Positions 24,872 to 33,493 are shown, numbered from the stretch's first letter. The stretch: 46,202 nt of DNA from Prevotella sp. (GCA_017428925.1 JAFRPY010000027.1:1-46202), one strand, 5' to 3'. Notes: generated from the letters alone by a model not told the origin. Made by a program: numbers and translations.

Positions 24872-26128
24872 TTACAACTCCAAGTCGCCGTCGTGGATTT
24901 CGTGCCACGGCAGACCCTGCTTGTTGAGTTGCTCAAGGAACGGATCTGGGTCGAACTCCTCCACGTTGAATACACCGGGCTTGCGCCAAAGTCCCTTGAA
25001 GAACATCATGGCACCAATCATGGCGGGCACTCCCGTGGTGTAACTCACGCCCTGCATGCCTGTCTCTTCATAAGCGGCGCGGTGCGAGCAGTTGTTATAT
25101 ATATAATAGGAGTGCTCCTTGCCGTCTTTCAATCCGCGTATGCGGCAGCCGATGGAGGTCTCACCCTCGTAGTTCTCACCTAAATCCTGCGGATTAGGAA
25201 GAACCGCCTTGAGGAACTGCAGGGGAACGATCTTGACTTTGACAAGCCCCCCCTCATTCCCCCCGAGGGGGGAAACTTCGGCCAGCGGAGCCTCGTAGAT
25301 GACTTCGTCGATGCGGCTCATGCCGATGTTCTGAATCACTTCAAGATGTTTCAGATACTGCTGTCCGAAAGTCATCCAGAAACGGGCGCGCTTGATGGTG
25401 GGATAATTGATGACGAGCGACTCTATCTCTTCGTGGTGAAGCAGGTAACTGTCGCGCGGGCCGATGCCGGGATAGGTCAGGTCTTTATGAATCTCCAACG
25501 GTTCGGTCTCTACCCATTTGCCGTCTTCCCAATAAAGTCCCTTCTGTGTGATTTCGCGGATATTAATCTCGGGGTTGAAGTTGGTGGCGAAAGCCTTGTG
25601 ATGGTCGCCGGCGTTGCAGTCAACGATGTCGAGATATTGTATTTCGTCGAAGTGGTGTTTGGCGGCGTAGGCGGTGAAGATACTCGTCACGCCCGGATCG
25701 AAACCGCAGCCGAGGATGGCTGTCAGTCCGGCTTCACGGAAGCGGTCGCGATAGGCCCACTGCCATGAATACTCGAAATGAGCCTCATCCTTCGGTTCGT
25801 AGTTGGCGGTGTCCATATAGTTGCAGCCGCATGCCAGACAAGCCTCCATGATCGTGAGATCCTGATAAGGCAGGGCGAGGTTCAATACCAACCGGGGCTT
25901 ATACTCATTGAAAAGTGCTTTCAACTGCTCCACGTCGTCGGCATCCACCTGGGCGGTGCGGATGTCCATCGTCAAACCCTTCTTGTGAATAGCCTCCACA
26001 ATGGCATCGCACTTCTCCTTACGACGCGAGGCAATGATAAACTCGTCGAACACATCGGCGTTCTGTGCAATCTTATGGGCTGCCACGGTAGCCACGCCAC
26101 CAGCGCCAATCATCAATATTCTGTTCAT
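24872..26128 (-). CDS. Saccharopine dehydrogenase-family, probable carboxynorspermidine dehydrogenase
   Basis: 418 residues. The N-terminal Rossmann motif is MIGAGGVATVAAHK (6-19), followed by the ASRRKEKCD cofactor segment, LNLALPYQDLTIMEACL, YMDTANYEP and CGFDPGVTSIF, and a C-terminal substrate domain. It matches the enzyme that reduces the Schiff base of aspartate semialdehyde with putrescine/diaminopropane to carboxyspermidine or carboxynorspermidine in the alternative spermidine pathway, common in gut Bacteroidetes. Residues about 279-298 (with SPLGGNEGG) are encoded by a GC-rich palindromic element and appear inserted just before KIVPLQFLKAVLP, making the protein about 20 residues longer than usual. 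No decarboxylase partner is in the window. Confidence 0.88.
   Translation of the reverse strand: MNRILMIGAGGVATVAAHKIAQNADVFDEFIIASRRKEKCDAIVEAIHKKGLTMDIRTAQVDADDVEQLKALFNEYKPRLVLNLALPYQDLTIMEACLACGCNYMDTANYEPKDEAHFEYSWQWAYRDRFREAGLTAILGCGFDPGVTSIFTAYAAKHHFDEIQYLDIVDCNAGDHHKAFATNFNPEINIREITQKGLYWEDGKWVETEPLEIHKDLTYPGIGPRDSYLLHHEEIESLVINYPTIKRARFWMTFGQQYLKHLEVIQNIGMSRIDEVIYEAPLAEVSPLGGNEGGLVKVKIVPLQFLKAVLPNPQDLGENYEGETSIGCRIRGLKDGKEHSYYIYNNCSHRAAYEETGMQGVSYTTGVPAMIGAMMFFKGLWRKPGVFNVEEFDPDPFLEQLNKQGLPWHEIHDGDLEL
25245..25275. repeat. GC-rich palindromic element inside the dehydrogenase gene
   Basis: C7-TCATT, then CCCCCC (25259-25264), GA, GGGGGG (25267-25272). It matches the copy in the pectinesterase gene (4346-4376) in layout and in reading frame (SPLGGNEGG versus SPQGGTEGG). 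Confidence 0.75.
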
Positions 26129-26162
26129 CTTATAGGTTGTTGATAATGTTATTTCGATTTAG

Positions 26163-26771
26163 TTACTGCATCTGAGCATCCAACTCAGCTGCACTGATGC
26201 CCAGGGCCTGCATGAGTGAATAGCCTAAAATCTCCTGACGGAAATTGCCGCCCGGCATGGGCTGCATGGCAAAAAGCGTAATACGCTTGTCGTCATCAGC
26301 GCGACGGAGCATCTGGCGCAGGTGGTCGTAACAGTCACCATCCTCTGAATTGGGAACCACCATCAGCCGCTTCACATCCTCAGACTCCACGACCGCCTGT
26401 ACCACATCTAAAAGCAAATCGTCTTTGGTCGTAAGATGTTCGACGGGAACTGCCGAAAAGACAAACTCGCCGAGATGATCCTTGAAAGCCTTGCCATCCA
26501 ACTCGCTGAACGAAGCGGGAACGAAGTTATCAAAGCCATCGGATGATTTGTCATGAACGAGGACGACAGCGACGGAGTTGTCACCATCGGGCTTAATGCC
26601 ACCATCCAAGGCCAGACAATCTGCCCATCGCGCCAAATCAGCAGCTGGAATCTTACGCCCCAGCATCCGCTCAAAGTTCACGATGAGGTTAAATGCCACG
26701 CGGTCGACATATTCTGCATCCACCACGATGACGTTTTCGCTCCAGAGGGTATCATTTTTGTTCCCGTCCAT
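26163..26771 (-). CDS. DUF6621-like conserved protein
   Basis: 202 residues from ATG 26771; ATG 26798 is rejected because the -7 box (26796-26803) overlaps it. Cytosolic, acidic, with an alternating strand/helix pattern: NVIVVDAEYVDRVAFNLIVN at the start, SVAVVLVHDK, FVFSAVPVEHL, and DKRITLFAMQP near the end, then a helical tail (YSLMQALGISAAELDAQ). I recall such proteins as DUF6621, found in Prevotella-like bacteria without known role. It is 34 bp upstream of the dehydrogenase on the same strand and may be cotranscribed. Confidence 0.65.
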   Translation of the reverse strand: MDGNKNDTLWSENVIVVDAEYVDRVAFNLIVNFERMLGRKIPAADLARWADCLALDGGIKPDGDNSVAVVLVHDKSSDGFDNFVPASFSELDGKAFKDHLGEFVFSAVPVEHLTTKDDLLLDVVQAVVESEDVKRLMVVPNSEDGDCYDHLRQMLRRADDDKRITLFAMQPMPGGNFRQEILGYSLMQALGISAAELDAQMQ

Positions 26772-26795
26772 CCTTGTTTTTTCTTTATACGCTTG

Positions 26796-26803
26796 CAAAA
26801 ATA
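26796..26803 (-). promoter_or_regulatory. -7 box of the DUF6621-like gene
   Basis: TATTTTTG on the minus strand, 24 nt before ATG 26771. The divergent promoter of the LolA-like gene lies about 45 bp away. Confidence 0.45.
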
Positions 26804-26824
26804 CGAAATAATCTTGAAATGTGA

Positions 26825-26854
26825 TTTGTTTTTTGAGAATAATTTATAACTTCG
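26825..26854 (+). promoter_or_regulatory. Promoter of the LolA-like gene
   Basis: TTTG at 26825-26828 and TAACTTCG at 26847-26854, 18 bp apart; the last T of the -7 box is replaced by C. ATG 26881 follows 26 nt later, which excludes the longer frame from 26821. Confidence 0.45.
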
Positions 26855-26880
26855 CAGCCGCAAAAAGAAAAAACGAAAAA

Positions 26881-27522
26881 ATGACAACAATAAATTTATC
26901 CCCCAAGAGGTGGTTGGCAATACTCATTACCATCGTGATGACCTTTGCGACGGCAACAGCACAGGAAAACGCCAATACGCGGCAGGCACGACAGATTTTC
27001 GACAGGACATATAACATGGTGTTCGGCCCGCAAGGTTGTTCGCTGAGCTATGCAGTGAACATCATCGGACTCTATAAGACCGAAGGAAACATCTGGTATA
27101 AAGGCAAGAAACAGAAATTCATCGAAAAGCGTTTTTCGGCATGGTGTGACGGCAAGGACCTCTACCGCGCTGACCGGAAGAAGAAGACAATTGAAAGGCA
27201 CAACCCCAACTCGCCCAACCGCGACAAATATGCCTCAAAATTTAAGTTTGTGCCCGACAACTATACGTACCACATCACGGCAAGCGGCAACGATTTCATC
27301 ATCACGCTCGACGCAAAAAAAGGCGTTGACGGGGTGAAGCATGCCAAGTGTGTGATTGACAAAGTCACACGAGTACCGAAAAGCCTGAAGGTGAAGGTGA
27401 TGTTCTTCTGGGCAAGCATCAAGATAAGCAACTTCCACAGCGGCATCATCAATGAATCCATTTTCACCTTTCCCCATCAACAGTTCAGCAACTATAAAAT
27501 GATTGACAAGCGGCAGGAATAG
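26881..27522 (+). CDS. LolA-like periplasmic protein
   Basis: 213 residues with a signal peptide (RWLAILITIVMTFATATAQ). The mature part begins with a helix (ARQIFDRTYNMVFGPQGCSL) and continues in long antiparallel strands, including NIWYKGKKQKFIEKRFSAWC, DLYRADRKKKTIERH and NDFIITLDAKKG. This is the half-barrel pattern of LolA/LolB-like proteins that carry lipoproteins or lipids. It is not clearly the housekeeping LolA, so the cargo is unknown. It stands alone between DUF6621 and the aldolase. Confidence 0.6.
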   Translation: MTTINLSPKRWLAILITIVMTFATATAQENANTRQARQIFDRTYNMVFGPQGCSLSYAVNIIGLYKTEGNIWYKGKKQKFIEKRFSAWCDGKDLYRADRKKKTIERHNPNSPNRDKYASKFKFVPDNYTYHITASGNDFIITLDAKKGVDGVKHAKCVIDKVTRVPKSLKVKVMFFWASIKISNFHSGIINESIFTFPHQQFSNYKMIDKRQE

Positions 27523-27564
27523 GGCCATTGCCAAATCTTTGGGAAGAAAAATCAAATAATATTG

Positions 27565-27594
27565 TTGCCGTTTCACGAAAAATCCATATCTTTG
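27565..27594 (+). promoter_or_regulatory. Promoter of the aldolase gene
   Basis: TTG at 27565-27567 and TATCTTTG at 27587-27594 with a 19-bp spacer. ATG 27628 is 33 nt downstream. Confidence 0.65.
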
Positions 27595-27627
27595 CGGACA
27601 AGTTACAAACTATAAACAAACTACATC

Positions 27628-28437
27628 ATGAAAAGTATTCTCGAAGGAAGACCTGAACTGGAAAAAGAGGTCATGAAGATTGCAGAGGTTGCCGGCTATC
27701 TCTGGCAGAACGGATGGGCCGAGCGCAACGGTGGCAATATCACTGTGAATATCACTAAGTTCGTTGACGACGAAATCCGTCAGTTGCCTGCCATTAGTGA
27801 GGTGAAGCAGATTGGAGTGACACTGCCCCTGCTGAAAGGCAACTATTTCTATTGCAAAGGCACGGGCAAGCGCATGCGCGACCTGGCCCGATGGCCGATG
27901 GACAACGGATCTGTCATCCGCATTCTCGACGACTGTGCATCGTATGTCATCATTGCCGACAATCCTGTTCAGCCCACCAGCGAACTGCCTTCCCACCTGA
28001 CCGTGCACAATCACCTTATCGAGAAGGGGTCGAACTATAATGCCACTGTTCACACCCACCCCATCGAACTGGTGGCCATGAGCCATAATGCCGCCTTCTT
28101 GAAGAAAGACGTGCTCACCAACATTCTGTGGTCGATGATTCCCGAGACGAAGGCTTTCTGCCCATTAGGATTGGGCATCATTCCATACGAACTGCCTGGC
28201 AGCAACCGACTGGCCGACGCCACGCTGGCACAGCTCGACGACTACGATGTGGTTCTCTGGGAAAAGCACGGTGTTTTTGCACAGGGTCTCGATGTCATGG
28301 ATGCCTTCGACCAGATAGACGTGCTCTCGAAGAGTGCCAAGATTTTCATTAACGCCAAATGTATGGGATTTACGCCCGAAGGCATGAGCCAGGAGCAGAT
28401 GAAGGAAATGTCGGTTGCCTTCAACCTTCCGAAATGA
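27628..28437 (+). CDS. rhaD: Rhamnulose-1-phosphate aldolase
   Basis: 269 residues of the class II aldolase/adducin fold. It splits L-rhamnulose 1-phosphate into dihydroxyacetone phosphate and L-lactaldehyde. Visible motifs: ERNGGNIT in the phosphate site, GTGKRMRDLA, the zinc ligands in TVHTHPIEL and in WEKHGVFA, and SELPSHLTVHNHL before them. Length and order match RhaD rather than the shorter fuculose aldolase (about 215). It is convergent with the transporter gene, sharing a terminator, and completes a kinase-isomerase-transporter-aldolase set. Confidence 0.92.
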   Translation: MKSILEGRPELEKEVMKIAEVAGYLWQNGWAERNGGNITVNITKFVDDEIRQLPAISEVKQIGVTLPLLKGNYFYCKGTGKRMRDLARWPMDNGSVIRILDDCASYVIIADNPVQPTSELPSHLTVHNHLIEKGSNYNATVHTHPIELVAMSHNAAFLKKDVLTNILWSMIPETKAFCPLGLGIIPYELPGSNRLADATLAQLDDYDVVLWEKHGVFAQGLDVMDAFDQIDVLSKSAKIFINAKCMGFTPEGMSQEQMKEMSVAFNLPK

Positions 28438-28452
28438 GTTATTAACTAAAAC

Positions 28453-28486
28453 AAAAAATCTTCAGAATCGTTTCTGAAGATTTTTT
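28453..28486. terminator. Bidirectional intrinsic terminator, rhaD / transporter
   Basis: AAAAAATCTTCAGAA (28453-28467) pairs perfectly with TTCTGAAGATTTTTT (28472-28486) over a TCGT loop. A run on one side and T run on the other fit termination of both convergent genes. Confidence 0.88.
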
Positions 28487-28500
28487 TGTTTCATTCCATT

Positions 28501-29835
28501 CTATATTTCTTCGCCGTAGCGTTCCTTAGTTATTTGTGCCAACGGCTTACAACGGGTGTTGGGACAACCGATGAAACCAACCACCAGCGAGATGAGCAAC
28601 AAGGCAATCATGCAGTAGGCTGCAACCGTGAAGCCCTCGCCATTTTCTCCATAAATATATGTGAAGATAAGTCCCCATACTGCCGACAGACCGCGTACGA
28701 TGAAGAACATCAGTCCCTGAGCACCGGCACGGAACTTGGCCGGGAACAATTCGGAACCCCACAGGGCATAGAAAATCTGCGGAGAGGATCCGCCCTGAAC
28801 ACCCCAAAGAATGGCAAAAGCCCACAAACCAGCAGAGCCATTGACACCAATCGTTACAATAATGAGCCATGCTGCAATGGCCACCAGCAGACCGAAGGTA
28901 TAGATAGCCTTGTGAGAGGTCTTGTCGATAAGTTTCGAAACAAAGAAAGTGACGCCCACAATGATGGCCCATTGAATGCAGTTCATCCAGTTGGCCTGCT
29001 CATTGCTCACGCCGCCTGCCGTCTCATAGATATGAGGCTGGAAGAACCCCATTACGGAGGCTACGAGGTTCCAAGTCAGATAGATAGCTGCAAGGAAACA
29101 AACGGTCTTGACAGCAATACTATTCGAGAACAGCACCTTGATGTTATCCAACAACCCCGTCTTCTCTCCCTGATCTTTCTGAGCCGTAAACTCGGCACTT
29201 TCCTGAAGCTGACGCTGCAGGTTCCAAGCAATAAATGCCACGATGAAAAGTGTCAGGAAAACGATGCGCGACGAGAACACGTTGGTTGCTTCTTCAGAAA
29301 GGTCAGCACCGCCAAAAGTGTGAGCCACTGCCTCTACCCATCCGAACAGGTAGCCTCCCGGTGCAAAGAGCATGCCAAACAGCAAAATGCACATAGGTCC
29401 GAGCCCCCACGACATTTGCGAGATGCAAATGTTACGACCGCGATTGTTCACCTCAGAAGACTCCGATATATAAGTCCATGAGGCCGGAACACCCACACCC
29501 ACGGAAATTCCCGTGACGAGGAATCCACAGAGCAGCATGGGGAAATTGACGGAGAACATCACCAGCAACACGCCGAGCATATAAACCAGCAGGTTGTAGG
29601 TGAAGATGAACTTGCGGCCATACTTGTCGGCCAGGAATCCGCCAATGATGGCACCTATAGCAGCACCCAGGCAATTGGCGCTGATGAAATTGAGCCAGCC
29701 GAGATGAACCTCACTCAGCCCAAGATAGTTCTGCCACAGCGTCAGGCCAGAAGCACCGGCCACAATCGCTCCAGCATCGAGATAATTGGTAAGAGACACG
29801 GCTATCGTGCTCTTTAAACTACTTTCCTTTGCCAT
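28501..29835 (-). CDS. MFS sugar transporter (likely L-rhamnose/deoxyhexose)
   Basis: 444 residues with twelve probable membrane segments. The sugar-porter loop after TM2 reads GGFLADKYGRKF, the family DxxGRR/K signature, and SEVNNRGRNI follows in the loop after TM4; the second half has KLIDKTSHK. It imports a monosaccharide across the inner membrane. It is the last gene of a run with a rhamnulokinase-like kinase and an isomerase, so rhamnose or fucose is the expected cargo. It is not a RhaT- or FucP-type sequence, judging from the loop motifs. Confidence 0.85.
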   Translation of the reverse strand: MAKESSLKSTIAVSLTNYLDAGAIVAGASGLTLWQNYLGLSEVHLGWLNFISANCLGAAIGAIIGGFLADKYGRKFIFTYNLLVYMLGVLLVMFSVNFPMLLCGFLVTGISVGVGVPASWTYISESSEVNNRGRNICISQMSWGLGPMCILLFGMLFAPGGYLFGWVEAVAHTFGGADLSEEATNVFSSRIVFLTLFIVAFIAWNLQRQLQESAEFTAQKDQGEKTGLLDNIKVLFSNSIAVKTVCFLAAIYLTWNLVASVMGFFQPHIYETAGGVSNEQANWMNCIQWAIIVGVTFFVSKLIDKTSHKAIYTFGLLVAIAAWLIIVTIGVNGSAGLWAFAILWGVQGGSSPQIFYALWGSELFPAKFRAGAQGLMFFIVRGLSAVWGLIFTYIYGENGEGFTVAAYCMIALLLISLVVGFIGCPNTRCKPLAQITKERYGEEI

Positions 29836-29875
29836 TTTTTTCGTTATGTCGTTATGACGTTATTAGGTTGCGATT

Positions 29876-31306
29876 TTATCTGCAGACTACGTCGCACTCA
29901 ATGTTGAATATCTTTGCCACCTTCAGGATAGTGTCGATATGACGGCCGACGGCAGCTGCCATGTGGTGAGTGGGTCCTGCCTCGCTCCACTTGTTGACAA
30001 ATTCACGGCAAGAGAGGGAGAACTTCGTGCGCATATTGGTATCGCCAAACATGAAGATGGGGCCTTCTTCGTTGACGCCCTCGGCTGCAACAAATTTGAA
30101 TACACCATTCTTGTCTTGCGTTATGGCAAGATAGGTGACGGGGCCAACAGGGGGATAGAACTGGGTGAGATAGCCACCGCCGCTCTTGCCGTGGAATACG
30201 GGAACAATCTTCATTGTGGGTTTATGAGCCTGAGAAATGTCAAAGTCGCCAGAACCCGAGTGACCGATGATGCAAATGTCTTTCGGGAAATCGATGGAAT
30301 ACATCTCGGCAAGCGTTCCTGTACCCGAAATTGTCTTCAGAATCGACATCGCCATAGCTACCTTCATGTCACCCTCTACGGCACATGCCGTGTGCTGCTT
30401 GATGAGCATGGAGAAAGCCGGAATCAGCATGGAGTCGAGTTTTCCTGCAACACCCTGGGCAAAACCGTCATAGTGGGAAGCAATCATACCCAGTTTCTCG
30501 TCTTTCACCCACTGTTCGAAAGCCACCACATACTTAGCCATGTCCCAAACTTTCTCGATGGTACCGCCACCCTCAATCTCGAAGGTGTCGAGTATATCCT
30601 GCGCCTTGGCACGGATGGCATCCTCGTCGGTGATATTGTCGGCAATGGCCCACATCTTTTCCCAGTCAAACTGCTTGGTATAGACAAACATGCGGTGGTA
30701 GAGATTAGTCTCGTCGATGTAAAGGTCCATCATACCGGGATAAGGACGGCCAATCTGTGCGATATTGGTATCGCGGAAACGACGGCGCACCTGAGCAGCA
30801 CGGCACCAGTCTTCGATTTCTGCCTGAACACCTGGGTCGCCGCCCTCGACAACACCCGTAATGACAGCCGAGCGTTTGCCAGCACGATTCAGATCGGCCA
30901 CCATCTCACCAATGGCACCACAGGCATAGAGTTCGCCCAGCCAAGTAGGAATGTCGGTCTTGTCATAATCGGGAGCCAGTTTCTTCTGCACGTTGACAAT
31001 GACGACAGGAACGTCGAGGTCGCGAACGGCAGGCAGCATGTTATAAGAAGTACAGTAGGTGAGCATCTGCAAGATGACGAGGTCAACATCGGCACTGCGG
31101 AACTTGTCACCGGCCTCCATCGACTGTTCTTTCGTGGTCACCATTCCGCCATCGATGATTTCGATGGTCTCGGGCAGCGTCTTCTTGAATGCAGCATACT
31201 GAGCCTCAAACTCGGGGACGAGTTGAGGGAACTGTGGCAGGTATGCTCCGAGTGCAATAGAGAACACACCCACCCTTGCTTTTGTTTCAACTAATGGTTT
31301 TGCCAT
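29876..31306 (-). CDS. L-fucose/L-arabinose isomerase-fold protein
   Basis: 476 residues. The fold pattern is that of the AraA/FucI superfamily: N-terminal Rossmann-like part (RVGVFSIALGAYLPQF; DVDLVILQMLTYCTSYNMLP), then CAVEGDMKVAMAM with the metal-site Glu, and late GHSGSGDFD, PVFHGKSGGGY and HHMAAAVGRH with the His ligand. It is not the TIM-barrel RhaA. It stands where rhaA would be expected, between kinase and transporter genes, and no canonical RhaA is in the window, so it is a candidate for a non-orthologous rhamnose (or fucose) isomerase. Substrate is inference. Confidence 0.85.
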   Translation of the reverse strand: MAKPLVETKARVGVFSIALGAYLPQFPQLVPEFEAQYAAFKKTLPETIEIIDGGMVTTKEQSMEAGDKFRSADVDLVILQMLTYCTSYNMLPAVRDLDVPVVIVNVQKKLAPDYDKTDIPTWLGELYACGAIGEMVADLNRAGKRSAVITGVVEGGDPGVQAEIEDWCRAAQVRRRFRDTNIAQIGRPYPGMMDLYIDETNLYHRMFVYTKQFDWEKMWAIADNITDEDAIRAKAQDILDTFEIEGGGTIEKVWDMAKYVVAFEQWVKDEKLGMIASHYDGFAQGVAGKLDSMLIPAFSMLIKQHTACAVEGDMKVAMAMSILKTISGTGTLAEMYSIDFPKDICIIGHSGSGDFDISQAHKPTMKIVPVFHGKSGGGYLTQFYPPVGPVTYLAITQDKNGVFKFVAAEGVNEEGPIFMFGDTNMRTKFSLSCREFVNKWSEAGPTHHMAAAVGRHIDTILKVAKIFNIECDVVCR

Positions 31307-31348
31307 AATCTTACAAAAATTTTAATGTTAATAATGTCTTTTCTTTGG

Positions 31349-31840
31349 GGACAAAAATCTACATAAATCTTACACAAAATCTCTTTTTGTCACATACTCG
31401 TATGAACCCTTGATATAGTCGTAAAGGTATCTCTCTGAAATCAAATTTTTCGGATGACCGAAATTGACAAGAACGCCAGCGAAAGAGTCTGTGATGCGCA
31501 AATAGTTGAACAACAGAGCCCTATGCTCATTGCTAAGTTCTAAGACGGCCTTTGTTTCTACTATCAAATCCCCATAGCACACAAAATCTGCAATATATTT
31601 TTTCTTCAGCTCTTGACCATGGAAATACATCTTCAAGACTTTCTCACGTTCCCAGGGGATTCCTTTCTCTGAACACACGATTGAAAAGCATTCCTGATAG
31701 ATGGGTTCGGCCAACCCATAACCAAGCTCATTGTAAACGTCCATTGCCGCACCAATCACCTGACACATTTTACCAAGATATTCCTTCCTTTTCTCCTCCA
31801 ACATAAGAGATTTGTGTTAGATTTCTGTAGATTTTTGTCC
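31349..31840. mobile_element. GxxExxY unit with terminal inverted repeats
   Basis: The left end (31349-31384) begins GGACAAAAATCTACATAAAT and the right end (31806-31840) is its inverse, ending CTGTAGATTTTTGTCC; I count 33 of 36 aligned positions identical with one gap. The GxxExxY gene fills the whole interval: its last codons and stop lie in the left repeat and its ATG touches the right repeat. TTAATAATGTCT (31328-31339) and TTAATAATATCT (31841-31852) could be a degenerate target duplication, although the left copy is 9 bp outside the end. The unit splits an operon between kinase and isomerase genes. A third copy of the end sequence stands alone at 45866-45896. Confidence 0.7.
31370..31804 (-). 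CDS. GxxExxY protein, PD-(D/E)XK nuclease-like
   Basis: 144 residues. The naming motif is GLAEPIY (Gly30, Glu33, Tyr36), followed by a nuclease-like core with Asp73 in YIADFV and Glu83-Thr-Lys85 in LIVETKA, the PD-(D/E)XK signature. A helical C-terminus (RALLFNYLRITDS, then VNFGHPKNLISER) completes the family pattern. The function of GxxExxY proteins is not known; they are often present in many copies per genome. Here the gene is enclosed by terminal inverted repeats and lies in the same direction as the sugar operon, so it may be transcribed with it. It might be the mobility enzyme of its own small element. Confidence 0.85.
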   Translation of the reverse strand: MLEEKRKEYLGKMCQVIGAAMDVYNELGYGLAEPIYQECFSIVCSEKGIPWEREKVLKMYFHGQELKKKYIADFVCYGDLIVETKAVLELSNEHRALLFNYLRITDSFAGVLVNFGHPKNLISERYLYDYIKGSYEYVTKRDFV

Positions 31841-31858
31841 TTAATAATATCTATTAAA

Positions 31859-33340
31859 TTACTGTTTCGTTATCTGGAGATACTTGTCGAAGGCCTGATC
31901 CCAAGCAACCTGATCCTGTGGCTCGTACCTGACGAGTTCAACAGAGTTGGCAATGATGCGGCGCATCTCCCAGATATCGCTCACATCGCCCACAGCCTTG
32001 GCCTGAACCATGATGTTACCCAGCGCCGTGCCTTCCTGAGGTCCGGCCAGAACGGTCACGCCAGTGGCATTAGCCGTGAACTGATTCAGGTATTTATTCA
32101 ACGAACCACCACCGATAATGTGCAGCACATCGATGGGGAACGATGCCATTTCTTCAAGATAGCCAAACACCTGCTTGTAGCGCAAAGCCAGCGAGTCGAA
32201 AATACAACGGCAAATCTCTGCAGGCGTTTCCGGAACCTGCTGTTCCGTGTCTTTACAATATTGCTGTATAGCCCCAATCATCGATGAGGGATTGGCAAAC
32301 ATGGCATCGTCAGGATTAATAATTGAGCGGAACGCCTCCACCTGCATGGCAGAGCCCTGAAGTTCGGGGTGCGACAACTTCTGCACTTCCTCGGGCCATT
32401 CCTTCCTGCAACGCTCATAGAGCCACATTCCGCAGATATTCTTCAAGAAACGGGTGGTTCCCTCGATTCCCCCTTCGTTGGTGAAGTTGCGCTCATAAGA
32501 AACATCATTAATGATGGCATCTTTGACCTCAATACCCATCAGCGACCAGGTGCCGCTCGACAGATAGGCGAATTTCTCGTCCTTGGCAGGAACGGCAGCC
32601 ACAGCCGAGGCCGTGTCGTGACCTCCAACGGCATAGACGGGAATGGCTCCCAAACCTGTCATCCGCTGCACTTCTTCGGTCAAAGTTCCAATCATGGTGC
32701 CGGGATTTACCATCTTGCCAAATTTCTCGCGATTGAGCCCAATCGAGGCCAGCAGTCGCTCGTCGAGTTCTTTTGTGCACGGATCGAGGAGTTCCGAGGT
32801 CGAGGCGATGGTGTATTCACAAATCTCATTGCCCGTAAGCATCCACGACAGCGCATCGGGCATAAACAGAATTTTCCGGGCATGCTCCAATGCCGAATTC
32901 CGTTCGCGCCGCATGGCGTAAAGTTGGAAAATCGAGTTGAAGTTCATCAGCTGGATGCCCGTCACGTCGTAGACTTCTTTCTTGCCCATCACATTTTTCA
33001 GATAGTCGTCCATAGCATCGAAAGTGACGGGATCCCTATAGGCACGCGGATTCCGCAGTATGGCTCCGTCGTCACCAATAAACACAAAGTCCACGCCCCA
33101 CGTGTCGATACCAATCGATGTGATTTCCAATCCCCGACGGGCCACTTCCTTCAGTCCCTTGATGATTTCAAAATACAGGGCAAAGATATCCCAATAGAAA
33201 TGACCGCCCTGCTCAATCAGGTTGTTTGGAAAGCGGGTTACCTCCTCCAGCAGTATCTTGTCATTTTTAAGACTTCCGATAATGGTTCTCCCACTTGTGG
33301 CTCCCAGGTCCACCGCAAAGAAATATTTGTTCGTGTCCAT
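31859..33340 (-). CDS. rhaB: Rhamnulokinase (FGGY family)
   Basis: 493 residues of the FGGY sugar kinase fold. The N-terminal phosphate loop is VDLGATSGRTIIG, then SIGIDTWGVDFV, and the second domain has VGGHDTASA, LSSGTWSLMG and IIGGGSLNKYLNQ. It phosphorylates the ketose made by the isomerase. RhaB is preferred over fuculokinase from the VDLGATSGR and DTWGVD motifs and the RhaD-type aldolase nearby. First gene of the minus-strand run kinase, (GxxExxY unit), isomerase, transporter. Confidence 0.88.
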   Translation of the reverse strand: MDTNKYFFAVDLGATSGRTIIGSLKNDKILLEEVTRFPNNLIEQGGHFYWDIFALYFEIIKGLKEVARRGLEITSIGIDTWGVDFVFIGDDGAILRNPRAYRDPVTFDAMDDYLKNVMGKKEVYDVTGIQLMNFNSIFQLYAMRRERNSALEHARKILFMPDALSWMLTGNEICEYTIASTSELLDPCTKELDERLLASIGLNREKFGKMVNPGTMIGTLTEEVQRMTGLGAIPVYAVGGHDTASAVAAVPAKDEKFAYLSSGTWSLMGIEVKDAIINDVSYERNFTNEGGIEGTTRFLKNICGMWLYERCRKEWPEEVQKLSHPELQGSAMQVEAFRSIINPDDAMFANPSSMIGAIQQYCKDTEQQVPETPAEICRCIFDSLALRYKQVFGYLEEMASFPIDVLHIIGGGSLNKYLNQFTANATGVTVLAGPQEGTALGNIMVQAKAVGDVSDIWEMRRIIANSVELVRYEPQDQVAWDQAFDKYLQITKQ

Positions 33341-33369
33341 TTTTTGTTTGCTTTGTAGTTTGAATGCTG

Positions 33370-33377
33370 CAAAATTA
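33370..33377 (-). promoter_or_regulatory. -7 box of the rhaB run
   Basis: TAATTTTG on the minus strand, 29 nt before the rhaB ATG. No TTTG at the usual distance, which suits an activator-dependent sugar promoter. GAAACGTTTA at 33438-33447 is a small symmetric site upstream that might be an operator. Confidence 0.4.
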
Positions 33378-33493
33378 GGAAAAAAAAGGAAATACCCACC
33401 ACAATAATTTGATTTTTGAACTGCAATTTTTGAAATTGGAAACGTTTACACAAAATTACGTACTAATCATTCTTCATTCTTCATTTTTATTAC

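Noticed and set aside
29939-31294. 451-codon open frame on the plus strand
   Set aside because: It lies wholly antisense to the well-supported isomerase gene; its composition mirrors the codon bias of the opposite strand.
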